Translations under genes and position numbers: made by a program
Shown here: positions 37,800 to 54,000 of the stretch, one piece after another
How the letters are laid out: every line of letters starts with the position of its first letter
Numbering within the stretch: the first letter of the stretch is position 1
The notes under the pieces: model-generated
The model's input: only the letters and a program-made list of their open reading frames with translations
Databases searched by the model: none
Told to the model about the DNA's origin: nothing
Source: Phascolarctos cinereus
Lineage: Eukaryota; Chordata; Mammalia; Diprotodontia; Phascolarctidae
DNA length: 64,000 bases
Direction of reading: 5' to 3'
Assembly (NCBI RefSeq): GCF_002099425.1
Contig: NW_018343990.1
Location: forward strand, 1,736,001 to 1,800,000

Positions 37800-38670
37800 T
37801 GATCCTATGTGTACTAACTCTTTCTTATAGGAGCAGGTTTACTATGATGAATACTTTCTAGTCTGGTATAGCATGGACATTATCTTTTGTAAGTAAGAAA
37901 AAAATTTAAGGAGAACTGAAAGTCAGATATCACTTTTTAAATTATCATATTGGTAAAGACTTAGAGTTAGGAATTTAGAATTAAATTATCATTTTTCTTC
38001 ATCTGATGCTTTAGTAGGAAAAGAAGGCAGTGCTGCTGAGCTCTATAGTAATTGAGCAGCTACAAACAATAACCTTGAGTACTGCACTAACATTAGCCTC
38101 TCTTTCATGCTGGAGCTGCCCATAGCCAGCACATAAAAGTAGAGATAATCAGGGCCGTCCACTGCTCATGCTTGAAACTAGCCTTCATGGTACTACTTAT
38201 ATAGAACTTTATAGAGAAAAAGGAGCAACACAGCAGCACAACCACAGTTTGCTTTTTCTTAGGTGTTTCCTTCTGTGTCTTGAGATACTTTTCTCTTTGT
38301 GCTCTGTTGTGTTTCCAAAAGGTGTATTATGCACCAGCCATGCTACCCCATTACCTAAGACATACACACAAGGGATTTGGCCATCATATATTTTGTCACC
38401 TAGTCAACAACAATCATCTCCTTGATAGCATCTTCTTAGTTGTTACCTCTTCCTATATTGTATCAGGGTTGAGAGTTTGAGGGATGCTAACAATGAAGAG
38501 TTCACAATACACTTTCACCTGCTATAACAGCCTGCTTTTTTTTTTCCTTTTAGAAAAATCTAAGTAAAACAAGAGTTATGCTACAATTTATCTCATAGGC
38601 TTTGAAGAGTTGCAACATTCTGGTGTATCACATAGCCAGCCATCAGCAGCTAGAAATTTCTCATCCAAAC
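37800..38670. other. Unassigned block of higher complexity
   Basis: No repeat recognised. An 85-codon + frame lies at 38168-38425, and an interrupted minus-strand reading at about 38230-38440 includes YVLGNGVAWLVHNTPFG. Neither matches a family I can name. Confidence 0.4.
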
Positions 38671-38674
38671 TGAA

Positions 38675-38940
38675 GAAGGGGACCTGTCAAGTGGATAGAG
38701 TACTGGACCTGGCATCAAGAAATTGAGTTCAAATCTGGCCTCAGATTTTTACTAGCTTTGTGACTTTTGGACAAGTCATTTAACCTCTGCCTGCCTCAGT
38801 TTCTTTCTCTATAAAATAAGGATAATAATAGCACCTATCTTTCAGGGTTGTTAATGAGGAGAAAATGAGATATCTATAAAGTGCTTTGCAAACCTTCAAG
38901 TGCTACTTTATGAATTCTAGCTAGTATTGCTATTTTGTCT
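38675..38940 (+). repeat. MIR-type CORE-SINE (sense)
   Basis: GGATAGAGTACTGGACCTGG, GGACAAGTCATTTAACCTC, TGCCTCAGTTTCTTTCTC, AGGATAATAATAGCACCTAT and AAAGTGCTTTGCAAACC. Confidence 0.88.
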
Positions 38941-39890
38941 TAAAACCTTGTTGCTTCCCATCTCATAAAGTGTCACCACATTAGCCATTCAGTTAGTGAG
39001 ATTATTTCTTAGGCAGAATTTTCCATCATCAGTGGAGTTTGAATGGAGTAGCTATTTCTGTAAAAAAAAATAGCCTCATCTTTTTGAGTTCAGAATGAAG
39101 ATTTAAATTTTTGCAGTCAATGGACAGTTAGATTTCCTTATACTGTTGTGTAAGGTAATATATAAGATGAGCCAGTTTTGATTTTGACCACTCACTGTTA
39201 TAGGGTGTTTTAACTGACTGGATCTGGGAATCAGTATAGTTAATGTCATCTGTCTAATGACCATGTATTGTTACAGTCCAGAGTATAGTCTGCAATTTTG
39301 CAGCAGTTTTGTTCATCTATTATTAAGCAAAGTAAAAATCAGAAAACAGAAAATTCATTTTGAATGTTAATTTTGAAATTCATCAAATATAAATTGACCA
39401 TTGCTATAAATAATTTCCCCATTTACTTACCTGCCAAACCTGAACTCAGGGTCTCTTGTTTCTTCTTTCATAGTTGATGTCACTACAAAAATAATACAAT
39501 ACAGGGAATGTAGCTTACGTTTTCTGTTGGAATGCTTCCACCAATTTGTTTTGCTGCTTATGATTCAAGAGAAACGGGAAACTTGAACTCAGGTCTTGGC
39601 TGTTAAGTTCTTCTACTTCAATTTGAATACTTTCTTTCCACTCAATCCTGTTTGTATTACCTGGTAAGCAGAATTTCATACTATTTTAACACCCAAACAT
39701 ATATAGCTACTTTTTAAATGAAATGGTAAAATTAATTTTTTATTCTTTTGCTCTAGATTATTCTGTTACTCTGATAGCATAGTTAGAAATATTTTTTCAT
39801 CAGATTCATGTACTTTCATGAGAAATTGAATACACTAAGACAAAAGTGAAAACCAAACAGTAAATTATAGAAATATAAATTTATATTGTA
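38941..39890. other. Intronic sequence, nothing recognised
   Basis: About 950 bases without a call. Confidence 0.45.
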
Positions 39891-39894
39891 GCTA

Positions 39895-40070
39895 TGAAGG
39901 GGAAGGCAGTATGACAGTAGATAGACCAAGTTTGGAAACAGGAAGACCTGGATTCATGTTCTGCTTCTCACATAACTACCATGACCCTGGATTAGACTCT
40001 TAACCACTCAGTTCTTTAGGCAGCTCTTTAATCTTATAAATTAGAAAAGAATTGTGTATCTTCATAGTTT
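39895..40070 (+). repeat. Diverged CORE-SINE (sense)
   Basis: GGCAGTATGACAGTAGATAG, GGAAGACCTGGATTCATGTT and a degenerate ACCCTGGATTAGACTCTTAA. Confidence 0.65.
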
Positions 40071-40269
40071 ACACCCTAGGAGTTTCATCCACTGATGTAA
40101 TCACAGAGCCATATCCACCCAACCCCACTCCATGAAAGAAAAGAAAAATAATGTATACAGCACGTTTATTTAATAATATCATCTATATATTTTATACATA
40201 CATGTATTTATATGTGTATATATTTGTTTATTAAGGAAAGCTGAATGAAATTGAAACCTCCTTTTCACT

Positions 40270-40480
40270 CCAAAACAATTAGCTATGTGGAAAGAGCACC
40301 AAACTTAAGAGACCTGGGATTCTAGTCTTGGCTTTTCCACTAATTTGCTTTGTTACTCTAGGCAAGTAATTTTATGTCATTATTCTTCAGTTTCCTTATC
40401 TGTAAAATGGAGCTAACAGTGTCTGACCTTAAAAATGTTAATGAGATGTAAAGGATTAGTATAAGCAGGATATATGGTTT
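40270..40480 (+). repeat. MIR SINE (sense)
   Basis: GTGGAAAGAGCACCAAAC, CTCTAGGCAAGTAATTTTAT, TCAGTTTCCTTATCTGTAAA and AATGGAGCTAACAG. Confidence 0.78.
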
Positions 40481-41697
40481 TACAAATTGGTAATCAATCC
40501 TGTGGGCATTGTGATCAAGTAGTAGATTCATGGCACACTAACCAATTTTAGGTATCTAGACTGCTGCCAAATTATGGAAAATTTTAATCCTTAATAAATT
40601 AACAAATTTTTGTTGAAGCGCTGAGGTCACTTTCACATTGTATCAGCTCCATTTGTATTTAATAATATTTAAAACAAATTTTAGGTCTTTAAGACTTATT
40701 TTTCTTTTCATTGAAGGTTTTTTTTAACACATTCAATTTTACAATGAAAATAAATGTATTGGTCAATATGATGTTTTTTCTGACATAACTAAAGGATTCA
40801 CTATGCACTAAGAAAAAGATCTTAATTTTTGTGTTCGTAAGAATAGCTTAATCCCTTTTAAACCACTGTAAATATTTGTTTGTATACTATTACCTCTTCA
40901 TGAATGGTAGTTAAAAATATGGGAAGTTATAAAAATATGAAGTAACTTGCTTAAATTTGTAGTAGAAATTGAATATCAGTATTGTATATCAGTACATTTT
41001 CCATGTATGAATTCCTTTGTGTATTCCTATGTATATTGTGGATGCCAAGCAGAATTGTAGAATGTAGGCAAGAATTTTTTTTTGTCTATGTCTTAAAAGT
41101 CATATATTAGGAAGTCTTTCTTCAGGACAACAAGTGAATTTCCTTGGCACTCTGGGGTATGTCCTGAATTGTTGTATTTCCTCTATACATTTCTGTGTTC
41201 TATTAGGATAATTTGGATCACTAGATCTAGAGTAAGTTCTTAAAACCCTCCTATTATCACCTGGCTTCCAGTTTTGAAGGACAGTAATCCTGTCTGCTGT
41301 TTTACAAATGGAAGCAAGTTACCCCATGCTTTGCTTTTCTGGGTTCCTTTTAACCAAGTTACGGAGTAGCTGGTGACATCTGGTGGAACATACTGAAAGT
41401 ACAATTTAACTTGTTGCTTACATGAGTTGAGTTTTAAGTCTGAACATTTTATCCAGATTTTGTTGCTTAACTCTTTTCTTCTATAATGTATATTATAAGC
41501 ATCTCTACTTAGATTACACATGCTTATTTCTTCTGGCATTTAGTAGAATTTTTGTGTTTTTTATATGAAGAATCAACCCTTTTGGAAAATGCTAGAGTGT
41601 ATTTTCAATTGCTACGTTGAGATTAAAGATAGACTTTAGACCATACAAATTTTGCCAGGAGGCAGTTAGACCCTTACATGAAATATCTCTATTCCTT
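40481..41697. other. Intronic sequence, nothing recognised
   Basis: A reverse 99-codon frame at 41240-41539 carries no motif I recognise. Confidence 0.45.
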
Positions 41698-42150
41698 AAT
41701 GAAGAGCCATTCCTGTAGTACTTATTGTGTGGCAGATACTATGCTAGGTGCTGGGCATACAAAGGCAGAAAGTCAGACAGTCCTTGCTCTAAGGGAGCTT
41801 CTAGACTGTCTGAGAGATCAGCATCTAAAATAGAAGCAGATACAGAATTCTTACAGAATCACTGTCTCATCAGCCAGGGAAGACTCCAGAGGGGTTCTAG
41901 GAAGCAGAGATGAGGGAGTGATGCATCCCAGGTATGGAGGATAGCCAGCACAAAGACTAGAAGAACAAACAGCAAGCTAGACCAGTGAGGGAAATAGCGC
42001 AGAATGAGGCAGGACAGGTAGATCAGTATGTCTAGAAGTTTATATTTGGTTCTAGAGCTAATACGAAACTCTTAGATTTTTTTGAGAGACAACTTGATCA
42101 GACCTGTGCTTGAAGCAAATCACTTTGGCAACAGAGTAGAGGACACAAAT
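41698..42150 (-). repeat. L2 3' part (antisense)
   Basis: GTACTTATTGTGTGGCAGAT, CTATGCTAGGTGCTGGGCAT, then TGATGCATCCCAGGTATGG, AGACCTGTGCTTGAAGC and AAATCACTTTGGCAACAGAG. Confidence 0.8.
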
Positions 42151-43254
42151 AGACAAATTTCTACATATTTGCCCAATCTTGAGCTATCCCATTGTAGTGT
42201 ATCTTGATTATCACACTTTAATTTTGTATTATGAAAAATTGGATCTAAAACTAACCATATTCTGTGATAGAAACAACTTATGTTATTTCTTTTGGGGGAA
42301 GACTTTTTTTTTCCTCTTGCTTTCTTCCATTAAGTAGCCTGCATTCTGTCGACTGCTATTTTGACTATTACATGAAAATCGCTTCTTGATTTAAAACAAT
42401 TGAAAAATGTGTAAATAATGTGAGATCGCAATGCACTGTTGCTTATACTAAGTTGAATATTTGATACCAAAATCCTATAAAAATCTCCAAACCACCATGA
42501 ATAAAATATTCTGATCTTTTTCAAATTAAAAAAAATTAAGTTAAAATTTACAAAATATCTGCACAGACACTTAAATTGTTAGTAGTTGTTTGTAGAATGG
42601 AAAACAGCAAAAGAGTTTACTAAAAGCAAGTTTCTTTACATATCTGAAAAGGTTATTTATATATCATATGGTTTCAAGGGAAATGAGATGAAGACTCATC
42701 AAATCAGTTATCCAATCTTGTTCTAGAAGGAGTGGTGCTACTCATGGTAAAACAGTTAATGGGGTTGAGGGAAGGGAGTTCATTTCCACAAAACAAGATT
42801 GCAAATTACATTATCACTCTCTTATAAAGATCATTTTTATTGAGCGCTTGAAATAGTGTTTGTGGAAAGGGAAAAGGCTGGATGGAAAGAAAATGCAGAG
42901 AACATCTATGTACTAACAATTATATTTATTTACATCCAAAAATATCAATAGTAACACTCAGCCCTAAAAATTGCTACATTTTAACGTGCATTTTGGCAAA
43001 CTTTTTGTTTTAGTTTTTTAACTGTATTCCTTCACATTCAGATTCAGAATTTGATGATGTAATCAAAAGTGTATAAGCTAGTTAATGGTAAGTTAATTAA
43101 ATTAGTGTGATAGTTGTTTAAATGAAATAATTCCAGTATCATGAAAGAAAATAGGGGAGATCATAATTTGACACTGATTATAATCTCTTGGAGCTCACAT
43201 TATTCTAGATGCTTAACAAACTTAATAGTTGGTTCATTAAAACAAAGCCTCTGG
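42151..43254. other. Intronic sequence, nothing recognised
   Basis: About 1.1 kb, AT-rich. Confidence 0.45.
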
Positions 43255-43345
43255 TGATTTAGTTAGTCAGAAAACATTTACTAAGCACCTACTGTGCAGT
43301 AGGAATTCTGCGAAGTTCTGGGAGTACAAATTAAGACAAAGGTGT
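43255..43345 (-). repeat. L2 3' tail (antisense)
   Basis: AAACATTTACTAAGCACCTA, CTGTGCAGTAGGAATTCTGC and GGGAGTACAAATTAAG. Confidence 0.75.
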
Positions 43346-43694
43346 TGATAAATTAATTTATAATTCAATAATAATTGTTAACAAATTGATCATTGCTTAT
43401 ATAAAAGTTGGGTGGTAGATAATTTTATAGCTTTGGATATAAATTAAATTTGGATTGATTTTGAAATTTTATCTTCATTTATAGTGTTTAGGGCAGCATT
43501 TTTGAAAATTATTGAAGTCTTTTAAGATTCTAGATTTTTTAAAAAAAATTTAATAAAAATCAAATATAGTAAATATTCAGATGCTTAAATTATTTTACCT
43601 AAGGGCTTCAAAATTTTAATTTTATTCTGCATTGTTGAAGATATCAGCAAAATAATACACCAAGTTTTGGTTTTGTTTTTATTTTTTTTTGTAG

Positions 43695-45344
<1,650 letters not shown>

Positions 45345-45545
45345 ATCCTTAAGATTAGAGTCAAAAGGACTTGAGTTCCAGCCCCAGTTCTAACTCCTGC
45401 AAGTTACCTCACTTGTAAGCTTCAGTTTCCTTGTCTTTACATTGTATATAATCTTTTGCTTCCTACCTTATAGGATTGTTAAGAGAAAGGTGCTTTTTTA
45501 TAAACCTTAAAGCCCTATGTAAATGAGTTAATGTTTTTAATGTGT
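45345..45545 (+). repeat. MIR SINE (sense)
   Basis: GAGTTCCAGCCCCAGTTCTA, AGTTACCTCACTTG, TTCAGTTTCCTTGTCTTTAC and TATAGGATTGTTAAGAG. Confidence 0.75.
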
Positions 45546-45664
45546 AACATTATTTTTGACTAATTTTTAGTGGCCAAATAATTTTCAATAAAATATAGTG
45601 AACTAAAGCTTTTAATTCTAAGTTGTTTTTAAAATTCCATTCAAGATGCCTCATATCCCATATT

Positions 45665-45930
45665 AACAATTATTTAGAACTGAAGAAGACCTTGAGGGTC
45701 ATCTTATCCAACATTTTCAGTTTGCATATAAAGAAACTGAGACCCAGTTGTATAGGATCATAGTTTTAGAGGTGGAAGGGGACCTTAGAGGCCTTGTCCC
45801 TTCATTTTATAGATGGGGAGCGGAAACTCTAACAGGTTAAGTGGCAGGGTTATACAAGTGATAAATAGCACAGAAAGGATTCAAACGAAATCCTCTGACT
45901 ACTTTTTTCTCTACCATGCTACTGTGTCCA
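45665..45930 (-). repeat. Two MIR/Ther-type SINE pieces (antisense)
   Basis: GAAGACCTTGAGGGTCATCT with AAGAAACTGAGACCCAG, then a fresh start GGATCATAGTTTTAGAGGTG with TTTTATAGATGGGGAG. The repeated start suggests two separate copies in tandem. Confidence 0.65.
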
Positions 45931-46675
45931 TCTGTCCATGCCCTGTCCTCCCTATATACTCAGTTATTTCTGAAGACATTTGTTAATGACTTCCATTAAA
46001 GCTAGTTACTAAATTTTTTCATTCTGTTCCCTGTAAATGCTAAGTAGCCTTTTTGTGACTTGAATAATCGTTTTTACTTCTCAGTTCATCCACTGGTTCA
46101 CATAGAACTTGTTATATAGCATAAAGATAGCTAGTTAATAAGATGATGAATTAGGATTGTATTACAGAGAGAATTCCTGTTCAGATACAGATTTGACTGA
46201 ATAATATCCGAGGTCTCTTCCAAACCTGATATTTTGTGAAAGTTCTATGTTCTTTCTCTTCTACCTTTTCTTGTCTGTTTACAGCCTAGAAATTTTTCAA
46301 TATCTCATATACTGAAGTTCTGCAATTGACAACAAAACTTTGAGTTAAATGTTTCTTTTATAGTCTATGTTGATATTATAAAATAGAAATAGCCAGAAAT
46401 TTTTATTTTTTCTATGAATTATTTTATGTGTCCTTACATACATGTATATAAAATTTATTTAAATATTTTCTAGGATAAAGAATTTTACCTTTAAAAATTA
46501 AGTACACAAACATCAGTACAAAGCCTTTTAACATATATATAATCTAATAATATAAAATTACTATGAAAATGGAGAACTATGGAAAAGACAGATGCATGAG
46601 AACTGTGAAACCTATGAACGTCTTGGTTCTCATGCAGAATAACTTTCTTCTATTGGGCTGGTGAAGGAAATTCTT
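45931..46675. other. Intronic sequence, nothing recognised
   Basis: About 750 bases without a call. Confidence 0.45.
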
Positions 46676-47530
46676 TCCTTTAAAAAAAAAGTTTTATTGA
46701 TGTCTCCTGTTTCATATATTATAATAGTTAACCCCTGTATATCTCCTCTTCCCCCTCTCAGAGAGCTGTCCTTTATAACAAATCATATTTTTTAAAGACC
46801 AAAGAAAGAAAAAAAAGAGGGGGGAAATCAGCATACCTGATTAATATACTGAAAAACTCTGAAAACATGTTCATTGTGTAGTATCTGTGGATCTTCCACT
46901 TCCAGGAAGAAGTGGGTTGGGAGTGTCCTCTCATATCTCTTCCTTTGAGTCCCACTTGCTCTTCATAATTTTGTTATATTCACTTTTAGGTTTTTTTGGT
47001 GTGTGATTCTTCCTGTTTACATTGTTGTAGTTCTGGGTTATTTTTTCTTGGCTCTACTTACTTCACACTGCATCTGTTCATAGAGATCTTGCTATGCTGC
47101 TCTGTATTCATCACACTCCTTATTTCTTACTGTAGCACAGTAATATTTCATTACATTCATGTGCCTCAGTTTGTTTAGCCATTATCCATTCAATGGATGA
47201 CTTTGTTTCTAGTCCTTTACTGTCTCAAAAAAAAAGCTGCTGTAAATATTTGGGGGTATATGAGGGGTTTCCTTGTTGATGGATTCCTTGGTATACAAGC
47301 CCAGTAATAGAATCTTTGATTCAAAGGGTAGGAACATTTTAGTCACTTTATTTGCGTAATTCTAAATTGCTTTCCAAAATGATTGTACCATTTCATGACT
47401 CTACCAACAATGTACCAGCAGTGGTTTAGCATGCCTATCATTTCACAATCCCTGCAACATTGACTTTTGCCATTTTTTGTCATTTCTGCCAATTTGCAAG
47501 GTGTGAAGTGAAACCTTAGAGTTCTTTCAA
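46676..47530 (-). repeat. L1 3' end (antisense)
   Basis: CTTGGCTCTACTTACTTCAC, GTAGCACAGTAATATTTCAT, TTTAGCCATTATCCATTCAA, AAAAGCTGCTGTAAATATTT, ACCAACAATGTACCAGCAGT and GCCAATTTGCAAGGTGTGAA: an ordered antisense L1 tail reaching into ORF2. Confidence 0.85.
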
Positions 47531-47771
47531 TGAAGATGAATTAGCTTTTGTAGTGGGGAACTGTAGAAGAAAGGTGCTAAATGTTTAATGCAAAAAAAGC
47601 ATTTTGCTTAAGGAAAATAGTAATTAACACTGAAATGTGAATAAGCTGAAAGTAAAGTATGCTTGATAAATATATATTTTGAAGAAATAAAGTAATAGTA
47701 ATTTATTTTGAAGAGATCATGTAACAACAGTTCATCTGCATGTAAAAATTGTCCTTATAATGTTGCTGAGA

Positions 47772-49320
47772 TCATTCGGTCAGTCAACAAGCACTTATTA
47801 AATGCTTACTAAATGCTAGGTACTATATTAAGTTCTGGAGATACAAAGAAAGACAGTTACCAGTCTTTGCTCTCAACAAATTTACAGTCTAATGGAGGAG
47901 ACAGCAGGCAACAACTATATGTAAACAAGATATATACAGGATAACTAGCTCCCTTCTGCCTCTTAAAATGGAAAGGGCAAAGGCTTTTTTTAACCAAATC
48001 ACAAAGGATTCTTGTAGAAGGTGAGATTTTTACCTGGGATTTGAAGCAAGCCGGGAAGCAGATATGAGGAGTGATGGAATTAGAGGCATAAAGGACAGCT
48101 TTAAAAGCCAAAAAGAAGATTTTGTATTTCTCCAAGACATAATAGAAAGTGACTGGAATCTGCTGTATGAGTTAGGGTAGGTCAGGAAAGGGGCGGTGAC
48201 ATGGTCAGAGTTAAATTCATCAGCTGAGGGAAGGATATATTGGAGTGGAGAGAGACTTGAGAAAAGCAAAGCAACCAGAAGGTTATTGTGATAGAATAGT
48301 CATGAGGACTTCCACCAGGGTGGTTGCAGTATCAAAGGAGAAAAGATTGTGTATACAAAAGAGGCTACAAAGTAGAAGGGCAGCTGGGTGGTGCCATAGT
48401 GCATACAGTACAGGGCCTGGAATCAAGAAGACTCATTTTGAGTTCATATCTGTCCACAGCACTTAATGTATGACTCTGGACAAGTCACTTAATCCTGTTT
48501 GCCTCAGTTTCATCATCTGTAAAATGAGCTGGGAAGGAAATGACAAACCACTAACCCACTCCACTATCTCTGCCAAGAAAACCCCAAATGGGGTCACAAA
48601 GAATTGGACACAACTGAATGACCACAAAAACAAAGTAAAAGGACAACACTTAGCAACTGATTAAGGGCAGGGGGTAGGGACTTGAGAGAGTAAGGAGTCT
48701 AAGACACCTAGATTGTGAGCTTGACTGACTGAAAGGATGGTGGTGCCCTGCACAGTAACTGGAAAATTAAGAAGAGGGGAAAGGTTGGGGAAAGGTGATA
48801 AATTCAGGTTTAGATGTATTGATTACAGAACATCCAGTTCAAGATATGTACGAGATAGTTGGGAGATGTGAAACTGTGGGTTAGGAGAGAGGTTAGGATT
48901 GGACAAAAAAGTCTAAGAATCATCAGCTTAAAAACAATAGTTGAATCCATGGGAGCTGATGAGATTACCACATATTGAGGGATAAGATAAAGAGGCCCAA
49001 CACAGAGTCTTAGGAAGGGGGTGCCCACGGTTAGTAGGAATGACCTGTATAAATATCTAGCAAAGCAGACTGAGGAGTGGCCAGACAAGTAGAGGAATTT
49101 GGAGGGAGCAGAGTTACAAAAACCTAAAGAGAAGAATCAAGGAAATGAACAATAGTGTCAAAAGCTGCAGAGAGGTCTTGAAAGATAAGGAAAAGGCTGT
49201 TAGATTTGGCAGTTAAGAAATCACTGGTGATTTTTGAGAGGACAGTTGAATGATGAGGAAGCCAGACTCAAGAGAATTAAGAAAGTGAGGGGGGGAAAGA
49301 AGCAGAGGGTTTTTATCACC
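47772..49320 (-). repeat. L2 LINE 3' half (antisense), interrupted by a SINE
   Basis: The tail is at the left (CAACAAGCACTTATTAAATG, CTCAACAAATTTACAGTCTA). It continues as GGTGACATGGTCAGAGTTAA, AGAACATCCAGTTCAAGATA, CATGGGAGCTGATGAGATTA and AGCTGCAGAGAGGTCTTG. The SINE at 48380-48629 lies inside. Confidence 0.82.
48380..48629 (+). repeat. Marsupial CORE-SINE, long form
   Basis: GCAGCTGGGTGGTGCCATAG, CATCTGTAAAATGAGCTGGG, TCTGCCAAGAAAACCCCAAA and AGAATTGGACACAACTGAAT. Duplication ACAAAGTAGAAGG (48367-48379) and ACAAAGTAAAAGG (48630-48642), one mismatch in 13. Confidence 0.93.
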
Positions 49321-49374
49321 AGTTTGTCAGTTGTGTGAATGTATTCAGTCCAAGTAGCTTTGTCTTGCACACCC

Positions 49375-49545
49375 AAATCCCTCAGATGTTTTAAAATAGT
49401 ATGCCATATAACCTACATCAAATTGCTTACCCTCTTAGGGAGGTGAAAGAGAGGGAGAAAATTTAGAATTCAAAATTTTGCAGAAAATGAATGTTAAGAA
49501 AGAGTATGAATATTTTAAATGTACATTATAGGATAACCTTATATA
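49375..49545 (+). repeat. L1 3' UTR end (sense)
   Basis: CATCAAATTGCTTACCCTCT, AGAGGGAGAAAATTTAGAAT, TCAAAATTTTGCAG and AAATGAATGTTAAG: the same L1 tail as at 11040-11190. Confidence 0.7.
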
Positions 49546-51565
49546 TGTATGCAAGAGGTGTATGTTTATTATTCAGTACCTTCATAAAAAAAAACAAGAT
49601 TCTTCAATTCCTCCCAAAAACAGAGCAAGTCAAGAGTAAAAAAATACATATAAATATGAATATATGTATACATATGCCAAGAATTATTTTAAAATAATTT
49701 AAAATCAGTTTTTTATAATAATTCATTATTTCACAATCTAAGAGGTACCTCTTTTTGACATTCTACTTTAAAATATCTACTTCTGTGGATTTCTTTTTTG
49801 GTCTTCATTTTATGAACTCGCTGGATTTCTATTGTAATATAGTTTGTGAATGCTTAATTGGTATTTTGTTTTAAAACAGAAAAAGCCATGCCCCAAATAT
49901 TTGAGAAATGTCTACCTTTATATTTTGGTAATGGAATGTAATATTCAATCTTTGTTCATTTTCTTAAAACTATTGTAGTCTATTTGAAATAGGTTTTTTT
50001 TTTAACCTTATTTGAATTTTGGAAAGGAGATTGTTTATATCATGTAACATTTCAATGAACACTTAGAGATAACAGATAACCTCACTTTTTAAATTATATA
50101 GTTATAGTATGTGTATGTGTATATATGTATGTATGCATGCATGCATGCAACTATGAAAACACCAGTGGTGTTTTATTTTAGTCATTTTCTTTTGTCTTCC
50201 ATGAATGAATAAAATGGGCTGTTGTAAGGAAGCCCTGAGAGCATTTCCTTCCCTACCCCACTATTCCTCCTTTAGCCCTCTTCTTGCAGGTGGTAGCATT
50301 TGATCTCTGTTCACAGATTCTCAGAGGCAGAGGTAAGGAAAGTGTACAGTTATGGCATAGGAACGGCTTTTGCAAAGGCATATGTAAGATAGAATATCAC
50401 AGTTGGGAAATACGAATAGACCAGTTTGGCTCCAGTCACACTCTGTAGATAATTCCTTCAAAGAGGAAATTGATGCTGTGGTGTTCTATTCTATAAAATT
50501 TCAGGCTTTAAGTGCCCTTAAGCGTATCCTTCTCTATCTCTCTATGCTTCTGGGAAGAGAATTATAAGAAACAAGAAGGTATGAGAAAGCTTATCTTCTT
50601 TTGTACTCAGTAAAATATAGAGCTAGCACCCTCTTGCAGATAGAAGGCAGTTTAGAATTTGTCTTGCAAAGCTCTCAAACAATAAGTTTCTTAAATGCAT
50701 ATGAAGCTCACAAGTATATTGATTTCTCTAGCTGAGACCTACTTAAACATTTTGAGGCAGCAAGGTTGCTGCCTTTTTTCTTCTATCCTCTTGATATTTA
50801 TATGTACTCTTAGATGGATGAATTTTGTTCTTGTAACTTTAAGGAAATGTCAGCTAATTTCTTAAGTGTTTTTCCATTTAAATACAGGCTGAAAATTAGA
50901 GATGTAAGGTTCTTTTAAAATAACTTTGCCTAAGTCATTTTGGAAAATTTGGGGGTATAGATTGAATGACCCACAGTGATTTGTAAGGTTTTTCTTCCCA
51001 AATTAATCCCCTTAGGTAGAATGTAGCCCACGTGAAATCCATGCAAGTAATCCTAACTTGGTTTTACGACCATTTACTAATACTATAAAATTGTAATGCT
51101 GTACTCTTCACTGTAATGTGAGAAGCTCAGATCACTATACAAACCTAATATCACCTTAATATTAGACCAATGAAAAGTACCTTTTAAAAGTAAGGGGTAA
51201 CTTGAGTTACAATAAATAATAATTTATCTAAGCAATTGAACACACAAATATCACTATTTCTATTGTACTTTTAACAACTAATAAATATTGTATCCCAGTG
51301 TAGTATTTTTTCATTGTTGAGAATTAGTTTAGCCCAGAAATAAACTACAGTGGAACAGCAGACCGTAGAATATGAAATGAGGGGAAATTTTATAGAAATT
51401 GAAACTGGACAGAAATTTTTAATACTTTAAAATCTGAATTCCATAGACTTTTTAAAGATTATGGTTCTATGCCTAACCCAAATATCATAACTTCACATAG
51501 AAATTGACTTCTCTGACTACTATGGATCTTTACTGGGAGCCAACTGCAACTAGACCTTCCTTTAA
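49546..51565. other. Intronic sequence; one tetranucleotide tract
   Basis: About 2 kb without a repeat call except a GTAT/GCAT tract at 50108-50149. Confidence 0.45.
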
Positions 51566-51578
51566 GAGTGTCCCATAA

Positions 51579-51729
51579 GGGGCAGCTAGGTGACACAGAG
51601 GATAGAGCACCAGCCCTGAAGTAAGGAGGACCTGAGTTCAAATGTGGCCTCAGGCCAAATACTTGACACTTACTATCTGTGTGACCTTAGACGAGTCATT
51701 TAACCCCGATTCCCTAAAAATTTTTTTTA
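51579..51729 (+). repeat. Marsupial CORE-SINE, short form
   Basis: GGGGCAGCTAGGTGACACAG, AGGAGGACCTGAGTTCAAAT and GAGTCATTTAACCCCGATTC. A likely duplication, AGTGTCCCATAA (51567-51578) and AGTGTCTTATAA (51730-51741), matches 10 of 12. Confidence 0.93.
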
Positions 51730-51896
51730 AGTGTCTTATAAAAAAATTGCTACAGCTTTTTTTCAAGTGGCCACCCCGGCAGTTTGTGTTCATTTCTATG
51801 AAATCTAACTCACCAAACAGATGGAGTGTTTATAAAAAACTTGATTCTTAGGAAAATAAACATAAATAACAAGAATATAGATGTTAATTTTTCATT

Positions 51897-53616
<1,720 letters not shown>

Positions 53617-53819
53617 TAATTTTTCATTTTTTTCTACTCATTAGTTTGTTCCACACTTTGTCATTGCAGTATAATCATTTGTCACATAAGTAACAGAAAA
53701 TCTTAAGTGCTTTATAGGTTATACAATGTTAGAAGCAGACTCCAGACTAAGTCAGTTCTTAGCCCTCTGTATAATGTTCAATTTAGTGTGGCCTTGAGGA
53801 CAGTATCTATAGGATCAAA

Positions 53820-54000
53820 CATCTAGAACTCGAATCCACATAAGAGGCCATTGAGGCCACCACTTGATATTACAAATGAGGAAACTTGCCCAATGAGGTA
53901 AGTGACACATCCAGGGTTACTACAGAGGTAGTAAATATCAGCATCAGGATGAGTTCTCTCACACCAGAGCCAGTGCCTACCCACTGTACTCCACATTTCC
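53820..54000 (-). repeat. MIR-type SINE (antisense)
   Basis: AAGAGGCCATTGAGGCCACC, ATTACAAATGAGGAAACTTG, GGTAAGTGACACATCCAGGG and CTACCCACTGTACTCC. Confidence 0.75.

Noticed and set aside
38230-38440. A nuclease-like pseudogene on the minus strand (LVHNTPFG resembling the LIHS.P motif of DNase II)
   Set aside because: The resemblance is a few residues only, with stops nearby and no further ordered motifs.
48245-48664. Adjacent 73- and 64-codon frames
   Set aside because: They span an L2 and SINE junction and show no protein similarity.
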